Source: Holacanthus passer
Lineage: Eukaryota > Chordata > Actinopteri > Pomacanthidae
DNA length: 64,000 nt
Direction of reading: 5' to 3'
NCBI GenBank assembly: GCA_025331565.1
Contig: JAFREQ010000047.1
Location: 2,284,001-2,348,000 of the forward strand
Shown: in pieces, positions 22,901 to 35,085 of the stretch
Position numbering within the stretch: the stretch's first letter is position 1
Layout of the letters: every line of letters starts with the position of its first letter
Program-made: the position numbers and the translations under genes
The notes under the pieces: generated by a model
Told to the model about the DNA's origin: nothing
Databases searched by the model: none
What the model saw: the letters and a program-made list of their open reading frames with translations, nothing else

Positions 22901-25900
22901 TATTAAGCCTTTCATTTTCCTATTGAGAGAAGAAAACCTGGATGCATTGCTTCAAGCTGTTGTTAGCACACTACTCTTATAATAAAACATTTTACCTTTT
23001 ACGTCCTGCTCTTTGGGCTCAAGAACTTATTTTACATTTTAACTCGGAGTAGCTGCATCCGTCTGCAACAAAGCAGAATCCTTTCATCTCTTTCAATACC
23101 CATCCATGTTTGTACTTTGGTTTCCGATACACACATTTTTATCCTCTAACGTGGGTCGCTGGGGTCATCCCATGTTGTAATGAGATATTCCACTCCTGAG
23201 AAATAGCAGACATGGTTCATTTTCGAATGCCGTGCAGTTTATTTAGAACAGCAAACGCAATCCCTGTTAATTGTAGTGCAAGAAGATTGTTACAAACACC
23301 AAAACGGTCCAATATAATTTTAGTTTACTATAATTATGCCCTGAAATCCAAATGTGTGCAGTTAAGTATGCCATTACTTGCTACACTACATGGGTTCTGA
23401 TTTAACTAATTAGTATGCCGTTCATTTTATACATACCCTAGTGGTAAAAAGGGGAAATAAACAGCATTTCTAAGCTAGACTTAGAATAGAGTTACCAACA
23501 TGTGGGCGGGCGATATTTTGAACAGGGCAAGCGAAAGAGCACAGTCAGTGGATTTGTTTCAAGGCAAGATATCTACAGCTGCCATTGTAGTTCTGTTATT
23601 CGCTGCCTCAAGAGTTTTGCTTGTCAACAGTGCAGGAGGGCAGAATTATATGTAGTGAAATATTACTAAATGAAGCACAGATAATTGTTTTTGTCGGATT
23701 TATTTTTCACAGCATACAAACAACATAAAGACCTAGAGATTAATGTAATTTACTCAGTAGGTGGATGCATATGTATACTACAAGCCTATTTTCTGTGTAT
23801 TTGCAAGCTTTTTTTTTTTTACAGCATAATTGTATTGTTTATGTAATCTATAATGAATGCTGTGTGACTGTTATATGAGGCCGTTCTCTGATTAAAATGA
23901 TTATAGCGCTGCCACAAAGTGCTTCTGCCGTACAAGCACCACTTCATGAAAGTGTTACCGAATTATTTTTTAAAAACAGTTTTTAAAGATTGATAGGTAT
24001 ATAGAACCACTGAGCCACATCCCTTCTAGACATCCCTAAATATCATCAAACAGTTTATTTGATATATTCTGATTCCCTAAGCAGCTTTCCACTAAGCCAA
24101 AAGACTGCAAAACACTGGCCAAACACAAATGTTCAGCCTGTATGTGGAGATCACACACATTTTTACACATGCAATAATAGCAGATTAGCTGTGTCCATCC
24201 ACGGCTGTCTTTGAGTCAAACGTCTCTGTGGTCATCTTTGGTGTGAATGTGTATCAGGGCTGAGAGACGAGTATCTGACTGGATGAGAGTTCTTTGTTTT
24301 GTTATGTTAAGATGTGTGAATCCCCTCTCACATGCTGCAGTGCTCGAAGGCAGTGGAAGAGACAATTTAACTACTTTATTGGTGTTGGAGTAACAATCTG
24401 GATTGCTTGGATTTGCTATTTGGACCAAGTCAAACACAGAGGATATTGCCAAGCCTTATCCTGTTTGCTTTAAGTGCATCCATTCTCTCACAGTGGAGTC
24501 TCTGTCAGGTTGCAAAGTGGCCTCATATTTCTTGTGTTGCCAAACCGGTGAATGTCTGGCATTTCCTGAGGCCAGGCTGAAGGATCAAAAACTGAAAAAT
24601 GATTATGTTTGACTTGACCATTAAGCAAAAGTGTGAACTGTGCAATGGCCACCATGAGTTCATCTTTACATTCTCCACTGGTAGTAATTTCATTCTGAAA
24701 TCTGTTGGATGTGGTCTTCAAAATGTTGCCAGTGTCAAGCATCTTGGCCAGCAAAAAGTGAAAACACTCTGTGCAGAGATGCTGCAGGTCACTGTTCTCA
24801 CTCGTAGCCAGTTGCATTTGAATGGCTGGCAATAGTCTTGATATTTACAAGTGTTCATGCCTCCATGCAGACCATCTGATATTATGAAACTTCCCCAATT
24901 TCACAAAAGAGATTCCATTCGCTCCATTCAACTTTGTCATCAAGTCATGCAAGAATTTCAGGAGTCCATCCATTATGGCCTGCCAGTTTGATAAGAACCC
25001 AATGCAATCAGTCCAAGAAAGTTGGTAAACTCTCTTTTTTTGGACACAGACAAAATGTTAACAAGCTTCTGTGCGGTTATTGTGAGGTCCTCTAAACCAT
25101 CAAAGAACAGACACGTTTTAAAACAAATGATGTAATACATTTCTAATTTTTGTTGTGCATACATACCTGCGTACCAGGTATACCTGTATATATATACAGT
25201 ATATGCTTATATATATATATATACACACATACACACAAGTGTGTATGGATTTTGAAAAATGACATCCTTTTGTAGAGGGTGTTCATTGGTTTCTTTCACA
25301 GCTCCATCAGATTGTTGCACTTCACTCTTATCTTTCCCTGTGTCTGCACAGCCATATTTGAGCCTTGGTAGTGTCTTGATAATACACCTAAACAGAACAA
25401 AACAAACAGAATTCATAGAACTTTAGTTACAGTACATACCAACTCTCATCAACACCATGACTAAAGGCTCGCCTCTCACTTGCACGACCTGCGGCGCCTC
25501 TTTTACTGGCCTACGTGGAAAGAAATAAACGTGATTCCAGTCTCTGTGGCTCACCTTCACTGGTGGCTAAGATGGTGACTCAGAGCTGTCTGAACTACTA
25601 GCTTTGTTTAGCGAGGCTTCAGCAGATGCAGCAGAGCAGTGGAGAATGAAGGAGGAGGAAAATTTGCCCCTAAAACTATGACGCAGATTAACAGAGAAAA
25701 CTACTACCAATAGTACGAAAGTCCTACCATATAAAAATAAGAGTGAGGATAAGGCTGAATGCTGTCTTGTAGTTCAGGGGCATGTGGTGGACTAGGAAAG
25801 ATCCGATTTTTTTGAGGGGGGGGGGGATCTGCACAACACAATTCATGAATATGGATAAAAGGAAACAAAGTTGCAATGTAAGTTTTGACTGGGACTAGGA

Positions 25901-27234
25901 TCAATTGATAAAGTGTAATAAAACGACTGTAAATGAGTCTCATTTTACAAAGTTAGAATTATTGTTTTATAGTCTGTGGACTAACTCTGTCTTATTATCT
26001 ATCTCTTCTTTTCTGTCTGACTTCAGAGCATACAGTGGTCATCTCAGGAGTGACAAATGATCGGCATCATTCATATAGAAAAGTAGCTGTCTTTTAGTCT
26101 GCACATATGGTGTTTAAGAGCAGCAGCACCTCACAAATAGTGCAAAGGGAGAATGTAAGACGTACTAAGATGTGTCACTACATTCCCAGCATACTCATAC
26201 ACAGCTGTGTGTCTCAGGGAAGTGAGTGGCCAGCAGTGATGTGTTACACAGGAAGAAGGGTAAACAAAATGAACAGCATGAATTGACTATGACAAAGAAA
26301 AAATAGAAATGTCTTGTGGTGCTGGCCTAGACAGTGTTCATCTTATACAGTGGAGATGCAGGAAAATGAGAGGGAAGTCAAAGGCACATAAATAAACACC
26401 TTATCTGCTCCTATGTTCTCTTCCCTTTGAAATGGTGGAAGGAGAAAGCGGGAGGAAAAGACAGGATAATGGAGCTGGTTTGTCTGCAACTGGCCAGAGG
26501 GACGATATATTGTGGGAGCTGTCAGGCCTCACACACAGAGATGGTATTTTAGTTTCTTGTTTGTGAGCTTGTTGCAATAGGGAGCATAAACTATTCTGCT
26601 GTACTGGGACTTTTTCAGCAATGTTAGCGGCATGGCTGTAGGGATGGCAGCGTTGGTTGAATCTTACTGGCTTTGGGGATCCCCTCACTTTTCCTCTAGT
26701 GTCACCATGAAGTTGATGCATGTGGTTTTAAGTGAAATGTTTCAACAACTGTTGGATGGATTTGAAATTTGGCACACACATTCATGTCCCCCTGAGGATG
26801 AATTGTAATCAATATGTCCTGTGTTGCATGTCATACCCCTCCTCCTTGTTTCCATCCTCTTCACTCCCAGCTATCCAATAAAAGGTGAAAATGTGCAAAA
26901 AATAATCTGTAAAAAATTTTGATTTCAAGATCCATATTAGCACCGTGTCCTCCTTTTTGGCCCTTATTAGCAAAGGAGAATGGTTATGTTGGCCATGAGG
27001 ATGCATGTGAGAAGATACTTTAAGCATAAAGACCCTTTTCCTCATTGAAACCTGATAACCTCATACCTCATATTATACCGTTGATTCTTTGTCTAATATG
27101 ACATTTTAATGGATTTAGTGGTGACTCGTCCATTAAAATCATCCATTCAGTCAGAAATTGAAGGATCCGACTCTGATAACAAAGACGAGTCCTCCCATCG
27201 TCTGTTTTTACAGTTTATGTCATCGTCTGCACTC

Positions 27235-27269
<35 letters not shown>

Positions 27270-30200
27270 CGCACACACGCACACACGCACACACACACAC
27301 AAAATAACAAAAAGAGTCTGCAAGCCAGATGCTTGGTTTCATTTTTATCCAATCAACCTGTGCTCAGTCTCCTTCAGTTTGGCAGAACATTATAGAAAGC
27401 TGCTCTGGTTTGCGCTCATGTGTGAAAGAGAGGAGGTGTGAGAGAAAGTATTCTTTGAATATTCATTGTTATTAAATTGAACAAGATTATTGCAAAGACC
27501 CAACAAAAATGAGTCATTAGGACTGCAGACATAGTCCAAAAAAAGAACATTTACATATCTTGCCAACTGCTCTTTAGGCCTGAAGCAATGTTTAACTTAA
27601 TCACTTAGAATTTTCTCTGCAATCAATAATTACAATAATGTGAATATTTTATTGCTCCAAAAAGTGGAAGAGGAAGGAGTGGAGAGGAAGCCTCGTTTTT
27701 GTAATGGAATTAAAAACATGGTGCTGATATCAGGCTTGTGTATTAACAGGCATGTGCCTTACAGGATGTGCATTAAGTGTATAAAACATTAAGACGTCTT
27801 TCAGTTGCTTCATCACATAAATCGTCCCTGTCCATATCTGTGTGTAGCTACCAGCTTCAAAGAATGTATGAACGTGGCGGCTGCCTCACCTCCTGTCTAT
27901 AGCTGCGTAGTAAGACAGAACTGGAACATCTGCCAAACATCTGCAGTTTTGCTGGAGAGATCCTGTCAACTAGCAATATCCAGAAGAAAAGACTTTTTTT
28001 TTTACAATCCCATGTTTAGTAGCACTTTCATCAGATTGTCTCTTCAGTTCTGAATGACCTTCATTTATGATCTTAAAAAACAGTTATGCTCAGTTCTGAG
28101 TATTTATTTACTTGGTATTTAGGTGGTTTCCGGTGTCCGTCTTTGCAAAGTTGGCAAAAAGTGATGACAGATGATTGTAAAAATATTTCTTATTATATTT
28201 CCACCAGTAGAGTTGGACAGGGTATTAGGCTTGCTACATCCTGTCTGGTTATTAGTGTACCTAAGAAAACAATTGTTTGGATTTCAGGGACTGGGGAATA
28301 TGGGCTTTAGTTGTTCAGCTTGCCCAATTATAGTAATGACTGTCAAAGTTTCAACAATGGCAGACATTTGAAAAGACAGTTTCACCTCAGCCATTTGCTC
28401 AAAATTGCCAAACCTGGTCACAGAACAGTGCCGACATCATCCTCAGCTCTTGTTAATACAAATCGAATGGTGGTGACATATTATAACTGCAGTAAGTTTA
28501 CCATTTATCTATATGGTTAGAGTAGCTGGTGGTTGCTTTACTCAAGAGAATTATGTGCAGACAGTGTAGCTGTCAGAGTTTAAGTAACCCGATAATGAGA
28601 AAACAACATCAGTGACTGGTATAACAACACTCTACCAAACTGAAAAAGTAATAGTACAAGAAAAGTAACTGCCAAAATAAAAGCAATACCTGCGTCAATG
28701 GCTAAATTTAGTAACAGTCACACATGTTCAATGTATGTAAAAACCTCTCAGTGTACATTTATCAGGTTTAGTGCCTGGTTGTTGTACAATATAGTCTGTC
28801 TGAACACCTGAACTGCAGTGTGTGTGTATGTGTGTGTGTGTGTAAGGACTGTGTATGTCTGCAAAGTGACGCTTGTGAGGCAGGCTGTGCTATAGGACAG
28901 TTTGTGACATCCAGCTGCAGCTGAGCCAAAGGCCATGAGAAGGCTTGTCAGAGCATTATGGTATAAGTTCAGCCTGGGTCTGAGGTGCCTGTTTTGTCAT
29001 AAGTTATAAAGAAGTGATAAAACAGACAATGTTTAACTCAGCATTATTTTACAATTCATTCAATTTTTGATTCATTTTATTCTCAGGTGAAAGAGAGTAA
29101 TATGAAGCACTGTCTTTTTTTTTGTCTCACGATAAGCTTGCTTTCTGGTAGCATCAAATAATTAATTCCTCCAACTTTTTTGGTGTGTTGGATGTAAATG
29201 CTGTTAAAAATCATAGGACCATCTGCTCTTGTTGAAGTTCTCAACTGACTTATCTTAATTAATTTTTCTCTTTCGCTGTGGTTTGACATTTGGCAGCTGA
29301 TTCAGAGTTGCGTGTTTTGCCTTTCACTAAGGAAGAAATATGATGGGTGAAGGCTTTACTCAAATTAATGATGTTGTTCCCCCAGGCAATATTGATCTTT
29401 GACAATCTGACTTTTGTGAGATCTGTTTTTGTGTCCTGATCTATAATGTAAATAGTTCAGTAAACTTCTGACCCGCTCTGGTTGCCTCCATCTCTTTGCA
29501 TCATTTCTCACAGACTGCCTCCCTTGAAATCACTACAGTTTATAACAATACATCTCCTGACAGTAGCACCTAATACCGTGTTTACACAGGAACAAAGCAA
29601 ATATTATTTCCAGCTTTGTCCTACAGATGCAATCTATTCATAGCCATTCAAACAACTGAATTACATAAGATGCTGTTGCTCATTAAATTAGTTTTCCAAA
29701 TTCCCATCCAACTGAGAGAACATTTTGTGTACACACTTAAACAATGACTCACCCATGACCAGTGCAGGTGAGAAAATGAACAAGAGAGCAGCAAATTCAC
29801 ATGGAATTCAGTTTCTACAAAAACCTAAATAAAAATCCAAAACTTTGATTGTTGATGGATGCTATTAATGTCATATCAGAAAATGGCACTTTTATTTTTT
29901 TCCTTTAAACATTAAGGCTTCTCCTGGAGTGGAGAAGCTCATTTTGACTTGACATAGTAAGAAGAGCACAGGTGTTGCTAATCGCAATAACAATAGCTTT
30001 GTTCCATTCAAATGTTACACCTGAGCTTTTCCTACTGTGACATGTCAAAATGTATTCTCTGCTAAAGGCCTAACACCAATATATACCTTGAAACATTTGA
30101 CTTGATGGTACTATGGTTTATGTGACATATACTCCACATTTACAGCTAAATTACATTTTCGTCCACACACATCACCACTTGGCTTCACATTAGAATATAC

Positions 30201-32630
30201 ACTTTTGTTATTCAAATAAGTCCATCTGAAATAGGCCTAAACAATTAGACACTGTGACCATGGTGTTATGTGCATTTTTTTAAAACTTCTTTTGTGAAGC
30301 TCTCCTCACCTCTGTGCCTGCTTTGGTGAGTTAAAGTGGAAATTGACTAATTTCTTTTGTGCCTGTCCAGGGCTTTTAAAATAAACTCATAATTCTCTGA
30401 GATTTCCTGCTAATAAACAATCCCATGCACTGAGGTAAAAATAAAGACTAACACCTGTCTGCTGGCAGAGGTGAAGAGGCTGCAGCGATCACTGCGGCAC
30501 TGATGGAGGATAAGAAGACTAGAGGACTGAAGAAACACTGACTGTTTTTTGTTTGCAAAAGCACTCTGCAAATGGATTGTAAGATAAAGTGCGTAAAGAG
30601 TAACAGAATCTGTGTACAGCCATTGACATAAACAACACCTATCTGGAATAATGCTGGTTGGGGACACAATGACGTTCTGTACAGAACCTAAATAAATAGC
30701 GGCTACAGAGTGGGGTTGCCTTTACAATGACCTACTATCACTTACCTATGTACTTACCAATTCTGTTATGTAATATTTATACTAGGTGTGAAGCTCCCCT
30801 TAGGCTTTCTTTATTCTCACTGCAGTGGTAATTTAAAATCTGTTATTACAGGGCATCACACTGATGTGGAGTGTAAAGTTTAGTTCAACAGACACACTGC
30901 ACACAAACATTATAGGAATATACTTAGAATATTCAGACATTATAACATGTTAAATCCATCTTCCATTTATGTACAAATGTCGTCCCAAATGGAAAAAAAC
31001 CCTGCTTATTAAAAATGGTTGCAAAACACAGCCACAGCCCACTGAGAGTTGCAAGGTGGTAATTGCGTTTCTGGATTGTATTTCTAGAAAGTTTCCTCAA
31101 TATCTGCTCAAAAGGTGCATCAACACGGAGCAGAAATCTGAAAATCAAAAAGCTCGTTGAAATCAACAAATAAACACACAGAGCTGACCTACATAAAGTC
31201 TCCTGGCCGGCACAGATGTTCCAGATTCTAATAATGAGAGAGCCTGTGCAGCAGGAAAAGCTTCTTTCCCAAAATGCAAAGTATCGTACTAGAAACTAGT
31301 TTCCACCTTGAAACTGACTCTGGGTAATTATAGATTTTAGCCAGCATCACCAGATTTACACTGTTTCCACAACATTCATTAAGAAGTAGCACCACCATAA
31401 TCCCCGGTGCGTAGTATTGCTTAATCGATCAGTATTTGCCAGCAGTGCTGTCAGTCAAACAGCACTGTTTCAGCAGGAACCCTGTTGTTTGTGCTTGGTT
31501 TATTTGCTGCAGTGAGCTAATGCTGATGAGCGAATATCTTATTGATACTAACACTTTTTGCACAATAAATAAATAAATGTTTTAACATTAAGGAGGTGGT
31601 AACTGTGAAGCAACAACAGGAAGTGGTGACAATGATAATGAGTTTAGTTGTTAGAAATTCACAACCTGTACAAAGTGAGTTTGTCCTATGTGTGACTTTA
31701 AAGTGGCTGTGTAGAATAAGACTATATAGATGCAATTTATCCACCCTGTCTTACATTCATTGATGTCAGTGTCATTTTCCCCAGGAACTCTTTTTTTCCT
31801 GTTAGAGGTTTGCTTTTTTTTTTTTTACTGTGTACTCATCTCCTGAATGACCCTGGATTAACTTTGCTGCAAACTCTAGAAAACTTCCACTATAGGAAAC
31901 TTTTTTTTTTTAAGACAGAGGGTGTCACAGGCCCCAGACAGACGCACCATTATATATGTATCCATCACCACATCAGTCTGTAGAGAGAAAAAAGAAAGAG
32001 AGACGAGGAAAGAGAGGTGACAAGAAAGACATCCAAGTAAGGAAAGCAAAGGAAAATCTAGAGATGAAAGAAAAGGGAGAGAAATGAAAAAGAGACACAA
32101 AGGGAAGAGAAAATAAGATGTGGAGAAAGAGAAGCAGACAAAAAGAAAAAAAAAACTAGGACAAAAAAATAGAGGAGTATCATTGTCATGTCAAGACAGT
32201 CGACTGGACAGGAATTGATGATGCAATAACAGGATGTCATCATGTCGTTGGCAATAAGTGCCGCACCGAGACGTCAAACTTCTATTTACATATCCAACCA
32301 TCTCCTGCCATTTTACCCCTTTACCTCTTTTTATGTGTCCTTTTTCTGCCTGCCCATTCTCTCTCTCTCTCTCTCTTTCTCTCTGTTATTCTGTCGCTCT
32401 CTCCGTTACTCAGCCAGTTAATTGGTGCTTATGCATTAATGAAGGCAGATCGATTGAGGCCTGACACGATGTGCAGCCCTATTATCATGCTTTTATATTT
32501 ATGGGTGGTAATTGTAAGGCTGTAGTTGACAGTGTGTCTGTGTATGTGTGTGTATGTGTGTGCATGTGTGTGTGTGGGCGTAGGCACACAAGCACAACCA
32601 ACAAATGTTCTTTATTCTTTACAGGTGTGA

Positions 32631-32668
<38 letters not shown>

Positions 32669-35032
32669 TGACCACAGTCTCATCCTTCCAAAGCCACTGT
32701 CACAGCTTTATTAGAGCTATACATCACTGGCACACACCACACACTGACCCAGTGTGGCTCTCTGTGTGTGGTGTGTGTGTGTGTGTGTCTGTGATAGAGA
32801 GAAAGAGAGATTTGACTCATTTTCAGACTTGCACTATTTTCTGTAAATGCTCCGCCAATTTTACATTTTGATGTCGTGTTTGACAAATAATGTAATTTTC
32901 CCTTAAGTCTTTCAGTTTTCTACGTTGCGTAGGTATAAATAAAAGTTGCCAGTAAAAACACATGTAAGATTATATAAATGCTGTGTTTTGATTACAATGA
33001 TCATTGCAAAGCTGTAGATCTGACTCTAAAGAAAAGCTTGTGAATTTCTTAATTTTGTGAAAAAATGACTGGAGTTTGGTGCGATGCTTAAATTAAAGAC
33101 CTGCTCAACCAATGCAACATGGCAGCTTAGTGGGATGTTGCAGTAAACAATCCTTTGTCTTTTATGTAATATGTAAAGCCCTGACACGCTTTGCACATGC
33201 CAAAAGCCAAAAATCACATGAACGCCATGGTTCAATCAGTTAACAGTCCCATCATGTTTTAACAGAGTCAGCTTGGCACTCCTCCGCAGTGGAGAAGCCA
33301 AAAAGCCATTATTTTAACTGACACATGAGCCAAGCAATGTTACACAATCCAGGTCTGACTGGCTCCTAAAAAAAGCAAGACAACAAAGGAAAGTTGTTTA
33401 AATAATTGAGTGAAAGAAAGAGATTATTTGTGTGCGTGTGTGTGTATAAAGGGGGGAAATATGTGGGTTTGAGGATGGCGGGAAGCTTTGTAAGTGTGGG
33501 TTCCACATGAGTGGCTTGGCTGAATGGTCGGGTTGGTGAGAGGCTCGATCTTTGTCTGCACGGTTTGTGTGTGTGCTTGTGTGTGTATCTGAGGGTAACA
33601 GAGTGATGTAGTGATGCTGGCTTTTCTTTGTCTGCCATCTCTGTCTCTGTTTGGAGGCATTACATGCACACTGGACAGGAACCATGTCTCCCCCCTCCCT
33701 CTCCCCCCCCTCCAGCCCTGTCTCCCTCTTCTGTCTGCCTCTTGTTTAATCCCTCCCTTCTCTACGTTTTCGTTGACTCTCCATTATATCTCCCATTGCT
33801 TACTTGCACTACACATATCTATTGTAGTGTTGTAGTGTGGTGTTCTTGCTCTTCCTTTAGTGTATTTCATGTTATGATTGGAAGGTTAATGAGGCTAATG
33901 TGAAGCCTTTGTTTGCACCTCTCCTCATACAATCTTCCTTTTAACCTAAGTGTCTGTCATCTGTAATTTAAGAATATTGGTGTTCGCTTGACATTTGGAG
34001 GGGGAGGGGGTATTTTTATATTCATAGACTGGCTTCTTCTAAGTCTTTCTGCTTCATTTGTTGCAAGAAAGAGGTGAATGTCATTTGTTTTCCACTTGTG
34101 TTTTTTATTATATATTATTAGGCTGACTAAATTCTCGTAAACGTTGCATTTGTATTAGTCGTTACAGTAGATACTAGCAACATGGTGGTATTGCTCAGCT
34201 TAGTGGTATCATTTATGGTTTAATTGTCCAGGGAAATTATTGTTCACATGCAAAAATGTCAATGTTGTGCATCCTGGCAATCTACACGATCAGGGGATAA
34301 TCCAAACATTTACTGAAATTTACACTGCTACTGCTTCATCAATTACATTTACTACACAATAGTATGTTCAGTGTAGATGTTCCTTTAGTCCATCCATCCA
34401 TTTTCTTCCACTTATCAAGGGTCAGGTCACAGTTCCTTCAGTCTGGTTCCATAAATTTACTCTAAAGCTGCTACAAGCACAGTTTGAAACTTGCTGACTT
34501 TGGTGACCTCTCTTCGTCCACGAGCAGTGATTTATGTCACTGTTTTAAAGACTGTTGCCCGCTCTCGACTGCAGAGAGGGGATGAATATGGATCAGAAGA
34601 GGGAGTAAGAATCTGTCAAACAGAAAAGTTTGAAGTTGAATAAACATGCACAAGGAGGAGTTATTTTCCCCACAGTGCAAGATGTGTTCAGCAGGAGCCA
34701 AGTTCAGGTCAGAGAGCCACAACGATGTTCCCTCATCTCGTACCAAGTGGTGCCTCCTTGGTCTCATATTAGTCTCAAATGGCGACTGTACATAAACTAC
34801 ATACTGTACATAAATATGTAGGTATATAATACTTGTTGTAATACGTGAAATACAGCAGAACCTCTTATTTAATTTGTTCCTTAACTAACTAAATTTTCAA
34901 TATTGTGAAATGGAAGTTTTTCCATGACCTGTGCTGTGTTTCCATCGTGATGATTTAAAAAATAGTTTAAGTGTAGTCTGAGTGTTTTCATCAAATTCAC
35001 AGGCTGGCTGCTTTGGAAGGATGAGACTGTGG

Positions 35033-35085
<53 letters not shown>

